DNA of 18,282 nt from assembly GCA_937902995.1 (NCBI GenBank), contig CALEKY010000112.1:1-18282 (forward strand), read 5' to 3'. The position numbers and the translations under genes are program-made. The notes beneath the pieces are model-generated. The model worked only from the letters and a program-made list of their open reading frames with translations, had not been told where the DNA came from and made no database searches. Position 1 is the stretch's first letter; every line of letters starts with the position of its first letter. The DNA is from an uncultured Sinobacteraceae bacterium (GTDB lineage: Bacteria > Pseudomonadota > Gammaproteobacteria > Steroidobacterales > Steroidobacteraceae). This document shows positions 14,420 through 18,282 of the stretch, piece by piece.

Positions 14420-16204
14420 ATGCACTCGACTCGTCGTCACGTATTCCTCTGTGCAATCGCAATCGCGCTGCACGTGGGCCTGGCGTCGGCTGTATACGCC
14501 AGAAATGCCGAGCTCGATGCCTTCTTCGACCAATTCGCAGCCGAATGGGTCGAGCACGATCCCGATCTGGCGACCAGCACCCGTTATTTCAGCGGGCCTC
14601 GGCAGCAACGTCTCGAACGCATGCTCACGCCGCAAACACGTCAATGGCGCAACGAGCGGGCTCAGCGCGCCGAACGCGGCATCCGTGCGCTCGAAAAGTT
14701 CGATCCCGGCACGATGAGCGAAACGCAACGGATATCTGCGGAGCTCATGCGCTGGCAATTGCAGGCCGTCGTCGATGCGAACGCCTTTGCCGACTACGAG
14801 TTCCCGCTCGATCAGTTTCGCGGCGCGAACGTCTACCTCGTCGACAACCTGACGGTACGCCACCCGCTTGCGACCGCGCAGGATGCGGACAACTACCTTG
14901 CGCGGCTGTCCCTGATCGATGACCGCATGAAGGAAGCGCTCGCCGAGGCACGGCGGCTCGCACGCAAGAACATGATCCCGCCGCGTTTCATTTTGGATGC
15001 GACGTTGCGACAGATGCGCACGTTCATCGACGTGCCGCCTGCCGAGAACCCGCTCGTTACGTCGCTCGACCAACGCCTTCCTGCCGACGCGCTCACAGGA
15101 GATCAGAAGTCGACGACATTGATGCGCGCCACGCGGATCGTGGAGCGGCAGGTGTATCCCGCATGGCGCGAGGCCATCGGCTTCCTCGAATCGCTCCTGC
15201 CGAAAGCCACGGACGATGCGGGACTGTGGCGTTTCCCCGGCGGCGATGCTGCGTATGCGAATGCGCTTTACCGGTTTACGAGCACGCGCCTGACGGCAGA
15301 CGAGATTCACGAGATCGGACTGCGCGAGGTGGCGCGCATCGAAGCGCAAATGGACGAGATTCTGCGGAGCCTCGGCCGCACGCAGGGGAGCGTGCGCGAA
15401 CGCATCGAGCAGCTCGAGATCGATCTGCGCTACCCAGAGCCGGATTCCGAACAGGCTCGCGCGGCCATCATGCGCGATATCGACGCCTTGATGAGCGACG
15501 CTCTACAACGTAGCGCTCAGCTCTTTGCGGACATGCCGCGTACGCAAGTCATCGCACGACCGTATCCGAAATTCCGTGAAATGAGCGCAGCCGCCAGCTA
15601 CACCCGCGCCCCGTTCGACGGCTCGCGGCCGGCCGTATTTCAAATTCCGCTGCGTCTGCAATACATGACGAAGTTCGGTTTGCGCACGCTCGTTTATCAC
15701 GAGACGGTTCCGGGACACCATTTCCAGATCGCCTTGGAACAAGAGAATCCCGAGTTGCCTCGCTTCCGGCAAGCCCGTGCGCTCGGCGGTATTTCAGCGC
15801 TGTCGGAGGGTTGGGCGCTGTATTCGGAAAGATTGGCAGCAGAAAACGGCTGGTATGACGGCGATCCGGAAGGACTACTGGGCCAGCTCGATGCCGCACT
15901 GTTCCGCGCACGCCGGCTGGTGGTCGATACTGGATTGCACGCAAAGCGCTGGACACGCCAGCAAGCGATCGACTACGGCATCGAAGCCAGCGAAGTGGAA
16001 CGCTACGTCGTCATGCCCGGCCAAGCCTGCGCCTACATGATCGGTCAATTGAAGCTCATCGAGCTCCGGGACCGTGCGCGTCGCGAGCTCGGCGAGCGCT
16101 TCTCGTTCAAGGAGTTTCACTCCGCCGTGCTTGGCGCCGGTACCGTTCCTCTCGACCTGTTGGAAAAAATCGTCGATCAGTACATTGCGAAGGCGCGCGA
16201 GTGA
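14420..16204 (+). CDS. Secreted DUF885 metallohydrolase-like protein
   Basis: The 594-residue protein has a Sec signal peptide (VFLCAIAIALHVGLASAVYA) and a long helical DUF885 domain. The family motif is H-E-T-V-P-G-H-H at 427-434, a gluzincin-like HE...GHH. The surrounding GISALSEGWALYSERL block (a second Glu) is also typical. DUF885 proteins are thought to be zinc peptidases; no substrate is visible. The length is normal. ATG at 14420 was chosen because GAGG lies 9 bases upstream; an in-frame ATG at 14405 adds five residues and cannot be excluded. The gene is divergent from the Nudix gene and convergent with the DUF3667 gene. Its stop codon lies in the loop of a strong hairpin. Confidence 0.9.
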   Translation: MHSTRRHVFLCAIAIALHVGLASAVYARNAELDAFFDQFAAEWVEHDPDLATSTRYFSGPRQQRLERMLTPQTRQWRNERAQRAERGIRALEKFDPGTMSETQRISAELMRWQLQAVVDANAFADYEFPLDQFRGANVYLVDNLTVRHPLATAQDADNYLARLSLIDDRMKEALAEARRLARKNMIPPRFILDATLRQMRTFIDVPPAENPLVTSLDQRLPADALTGDQKSTTLMRATRIVERQVYPAWREAIGFLESLLPKATDDAGLWRFPGGDAAYANALYRFTSTRLTADEIHEIGLREVARIEAQMDEILRSLGRTQGSVRERIEQLEIDLRYPEPDSEQARAAIMRDIDALMSDALQRSAQLFADMPRTQVIARPYPKFREMSAAASYTRAPFDGSRPAVFQIPLRLQYMTKFGLRTLVYHETVPGHHFQIALEQENPELPRFRQARALGGISALSEGWALYSERLAAENGWYDGDPEGLLGQLDAALFRARRLVVDTGLHAKRWTRQQAIDYGIEASEVERYVVMPGQACAYMIGQLKLIELRDRARRELGERFSFKEFHSAVLGAGTVPLDLLEKIVDQYIAKARE

Positions 16205-16216
16205 TCGCGCGCCTTC
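16189..16216. terminator. Bidirectional terminator hairpin with the DUF885 stop codon in its loop
   Basis: A perfect 12-bp stem (GAAGGCGCGCGA and complement) has the 4-base loop GTGA; the loop holds the DUF885 stop TGA. It sits 10 bases from the DUF3667 stop. A pyrimidine run (CTTCTTCGG) follows on the plus side, so it can serve both convergent genes. Confidence 0.75.
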
Positions 16217-16226
16217 TTCGGCCGGC

Positions 16227-17303
16227 TCAGGAAAGACTGATGAAAACGACGATCACCATGAACAGGATAAAGCCTGCACTGGCCGACACGAGCAACGCGA
16301 CGGTACGCCAGGCAGTCGAGAAAAATCCGAGCCCATAGGTTTCCCGCAGCTGCATGAACATGTGCAGAGGTAACGCGAACAACAGATACTCACTGAAACG
16401 ATCCGTGAGCTCCGTCAGACTCAGCAGCGCCATGACCGTGAACAGGAGCGAGCTGAACGACAGCGAGTACATCGCGAACACCGTGTGATCGTAGACCCTG
16501 ACGTCGCGATGCCAGAAAAACATCAACCAAAGGAACACGACTGAAATCGGAATGAGCATGAACGCGAATTTGTAGGCCGTGTTCCTGATCTTGTAGAACA
16601 AGAACTCCGGGTTCGCGGCCAAACGCTGTGCGAGCCGTGCTCCGCTCGACGCGGACGAGTCGACGTCCAAACCCGTCAATTCCCTCAAATCCTCGGCCGT
16701 CAAGCGCGGCGGAGTATCGGCATCCTTTGCGCCGTTCGCGAGTTTGTCGAACAGCGACAAGGCGGCTGCCGCGGTGCGTTCCGCCGCCTGAGCTTTTTCG
16801 AGCTCGATCTGCACTCTTGCACGTTCGCCCGGATCGGCCGCCGCAGCAAGCCTGGTGCTCTGTTCGGCGACTTGGGCTCTCGCCGCTTCGAGCGAGGCAA
16901 CCAGCTCTGCGCGAGCTTCTTCCTGGTCTGCGTCGTCGGAAGCGAAACTGGCCGTGCTCTTCGAGACGGACGAGACGACGAAGAACATCAGGAAGATCGT
17001 GAACAGGAACAACGGCAGCGGCGCCACATACCGCACGCGTTGCCCATCGATGTAACGCCTCGTCAGCAATCCGGGGCGAGCGATCAGCAGCGGCAGCGTT
17101 CGCCAGCTCTTGGAGTCGAAATGCAGTACGCCGTGCAGGCCCTCTTCCAGTATGTGTCGAAGGGAACGATGCACGTGCGCCGCTTGGCCGCACGCATGGC
17201 AATACTTGCCGACCAGCACCGTATTGCAATTCGCACACGAGTGCGTTGCATGCTGCTCCGACGCCGGCGCAAGCGCACCGCCTGCATCCGCATCGCCGCT
17301 CAT
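16227..17303 (-). CDS. DUF3667 zinc-ribbon membrane protein
   Basis: The 358-residue protein begins with a disordered start and a four-Cys zinc ribbon (C23-x2-C26 and C35-x2-C38, in CANCNTVLVGKYCHACGQ). Next comes a DUF3667 signature segment (SKSWRTLPLLIARPGLLTRRYIDGQRVRYVAPL) and about five membrane helices at roughly 95-113, 244-263, 275-296, 303-318 and 335-357. Between helices 1 and 2 lies a 130-residue loop with an Ala/Glu/Arg-rich predicted coiled coil (about 124-186). The function of DUF3667 is unknown. ATG at 17303 has AGAGG 5 bases upstream and is preferred to the GTG at 17318. It is divergent from the next gene and convergent with the DUF885 gene. Confidence 0.88.
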   Translation of the reverse strand: MSGDADAGGALAPASEQHATHSCANCNTVLVGKYCHACGQAAHVHRSLRHILEEGLHGVLHFDSKSWRTLPLLIARPGLLTRRYIDGQRVRYVAPLPLFLFTIFLMFFVVSSVSKSTASFASDDADQEEARAELVASLEAARAQVAEQSTRLAAAADPGERARVQIELEKAQAAERTAAAALSLFDKLANGAKDADTPPRLTAEDLRELTGLDVDSSASSGARLAQRLAANPEFLFYKIRNTAYKFAFMLIPISVVFLWLMFFWHRDVRVYDHTVFAMYSLSFSSLLFTVMALLSLTELTDRFSEYLLFALPLHMFMQLRETYGLGFFSTAWRTVALLVSASAGFILFMVIVVFISLS

Positions 17304-17413
17304 CTGAACCTCTTTCACGCAAGCATGTGCCGGTTTCGGGAAGCGCCGCTCTCAAGCCCAACGCAAGCGGCGAGTCATCTGCTCTCGACGCACCAATCCG
17401 ACGTACGGCGCGT

Positions 17414-17470
17414 CTCTCGAGTTGCGCAGTTTAAACCGGCGACCGTCCAGCGGAGTCTCAACTGCGAGAG
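17414..17470 (+). promoter_or_regulatory. Imperfect inverted repeat in the leader of the 17502 gene
   Basis: CTCTCGAGTTG (17414-17424) pairs with CAACTGCGAGAG (17459-17470) with a one-base bulge and 34 bases between. It ends about 18 bases before the Shine-Dalgarno of the 17502 gene. It may be a leader hairpin or chance. I see no convincing promoter in the rest of this 198-base divergent gap. Confidence 0.25.
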
Positions 17471-17501
17471 CCCCCTCGTCCTGACCGCGGGAGATTCCCC
17501 A

Positions 17502-18125
17502 ATGCGTTGCCTTCGCACCTCTGCGTTCATTCTTGCAGCCGCCGGCATGCTCCTGGGAGCCGCCCGAGCGAACGCCACACCCACAGAGCCGGGTTCGTCC
17601 GTACAAGCGATCTGGCGCGTTTACCAGTTCGACTTTCATTTCCGCGCTGCCAAAGGTCACTATCACTCCTGCGAGTCGCTACAGACCAAGATCAGCGGCA
17701 TTCTCGAAGCGATAGGCGCCGACAGTGTCGTCGTCAATGTCTCGTGCAGCAGCGCCTTGACCGAGAACGCCTTCGTGCGTGTGGCGACCGTAATGCCGGT
17801 GGAAGCCACGCCGGAGAATGTCGAAGCGGCAACGATGTTCAGTAGCGAGCAGCAACTCATTGCGAAGCTGCGCGGCTCTGAGCTTCCGACGCCTGCGGAT
17901 TTGGAAAGCTTTCCTGCTACTCAACGCTCAGTGGAGATCAAGCAGGCACGCGGCATCCGGCTCGGTCCGGAAGACTGCGACCTCCTGCGCGACATGAACG
18001 AACAAGTCATTCTGCACCTACCCTCCGTACGCGTCGTGAAGGAGCGTCTCAATTGCCGACATTCGCTGACCGGAACCATGCGCCCGGTGCTCGTCGTGGA
18101 GGCATTGATGAAGCAGGAAGCCTGA
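17502..18125 (+). CDS. Exported protein of unknown function with two-fold cysteine-pair repeat
   Basis: The 207-residue protein has a signal peptide (FILAAAGMLLGAARANA, cleavage near 25) and no family that I recognise. It shows an internal duplication: residues about 45-100 and 147-205 each contain a first Cys (57; 159), a helix-like stretch, a Val-rich strand, a second Cys (82; 185), a short S-L-T or A-L-T turn and another strand. The Cys spacing is 25 and 26. Each half probably forms an alpha-beta unit with one disulfide, consistent with a periplasmic place. ATG 17502 has GGGAGA 7 bases upstream; the open frame continues upstream only as a shadow of the DUF3667 gene. The gene is followed at once by heptad repeats. 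Confidence 0.8.
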   Translation: MRCLRTSAFILAAAGMLLGAARANATPTEPGSSVQAIWRVYQFDFHFRAAKGHYHSCESLQTKISGILEAIGADSVVVNVSCSSALTENAFVRVATVMPVEATPENVEAATMFSSEQQLIAKLRGSELPTPADLESFPATQRSVEIKQARGIRLGPEDCDLLRDMNEQVILHLPSVRVVKERLNCRHSLTGTMRPVLVVEALMKQEA

Positions 18126-18130
18126 ACTTC

Positions 18131-18178
18131 GTGATTCGTAGGCGTGAGTGGTGAATGGTGAGTAGTGAGTGGCGAGGG
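18131..18178. repeat. Heptad repeat array, GTGAGTG type, behind the 17502 gene
   Basis: Five clear 7-bp units lie at 18144-18178 (GTGAGTG, GTGAATG, GTGAGTA, GTGAGTG, GCGAGGG), with a looser GTGATTC unit at 18131. The array begins five bases after the stop codon. It is the same layout as behind the NfeD gene: heptads, then a purine/pyrimidine tract. Confidence 0.8.
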
Positions 18179-18189
18179 GCGCGCCTGCA

Positions 18190-18282
18190 CCCTTTCCCTT
18201 CTTCCCTTCTTCCCTCCTTCCCTCCTTCCCTTCTTCCCTACTCCCTATTCCCTATTCCCTTTTCCCCTTTCCCTTTCCCCTA
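18190..18282. repeat. Pyrimidine tract with CCCT-led 7/8-bp units, G-quadruplex-prone complement
   Basis: Apart from a few A bases the plus strand is all pyrimidine for 93 bases. Units all begin with CCCT and are 6-8 bases long: TCTT/CCTT types first, then ATT types, then TTT types. The complementary strand has more than ten G-runs of three or four separated by 3-5 bases, which fits a G-quadruplex or triplex-prone tract. The right edge is cut by the window. Confidence 0.85.

Noticed and set aside
17921..18190. Minus-strand 89-codon frame starting with a SPLTTHHSPLT-like peptide
   Set aside because: The N-terminus is simply translated heptad repeat DNA and the rest is antisense to the 17502 gene.

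Overview
The window looks like chromosomal DNA of a GC-rich Gram-negative gammaproteobacterium. The evidence is a TonB-dependent receptor, a MipA/OmpV outer-membrane barrel, a lipoprotein lipobox, an OmpR/RstB-type two-component pair and several Sec or Tat signal peptides. The gene mix resembles Steroidobacter/Nevskia/Xanthomonas relatives, but that placement is inference. I see no rRNA, tRNA, CRISPR array, transposase or phage gene. Fourteen protein genes fill most of the window, and no gene-free stretch exceeds 300 bases.

Layout. (1) 194-3811, minus strand: an NfeD/ClpP-class membrane serine protease and a secreted beta-propeller lipoprotein, separated by a hairpin. (2) 4074-7413, plus strand: a compact operon of a MipA/OmpV barrel, a DUF3019 protein, a response regulator and a histidine kinase. 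Three to four direct-repeat boxes at exact 10-bp spacing precede it and look like the regulator's own binding site. (3) 7470-11723: a TonB-dependent receptor and a GntR/FCD regulator (minus), and a divergent secreted beta-lactamase-fold serine hydrolase (plus). The palindrome ATTATCGATAAT occurs in the receptor promoter and again between the regulator and the hydrolase, so the three genes look like one small regulon. (4) 11763-14342, minus strand: a Tat-exported M28-like protein whose zinc ligands look mostly lost, a GNAT acetyltransferase and an ADP-ribose-type Nudix hydrolase. (5) 14420-16204, plus strand: a secreted DUF885 metallohydrolase. It ends in a bidirectional terminator hairpin facing a DUF3667 zinc-ribbon membrane protein (16227-17303, minus). 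(6) 17502-18125, plus strand: an unrecognised exported protein with an internal two-fold repeat, each half carrying a spaced cysteine pair.

The gaps between genes carry a family of degenerate 7-bp tandem repeats (GACTCGT, AGTTGAT and GTGAGTG types), often next to purine/pyrimidine tracts such as AGGGAAGAAG. They sit mostly at gene 3' ends, and in three genes the stop codon lies inside the repeat. Together with the GntR palindrome regulon and the self-regulating MipA/DUF3019/two-component operon, these are the most interesting features here.
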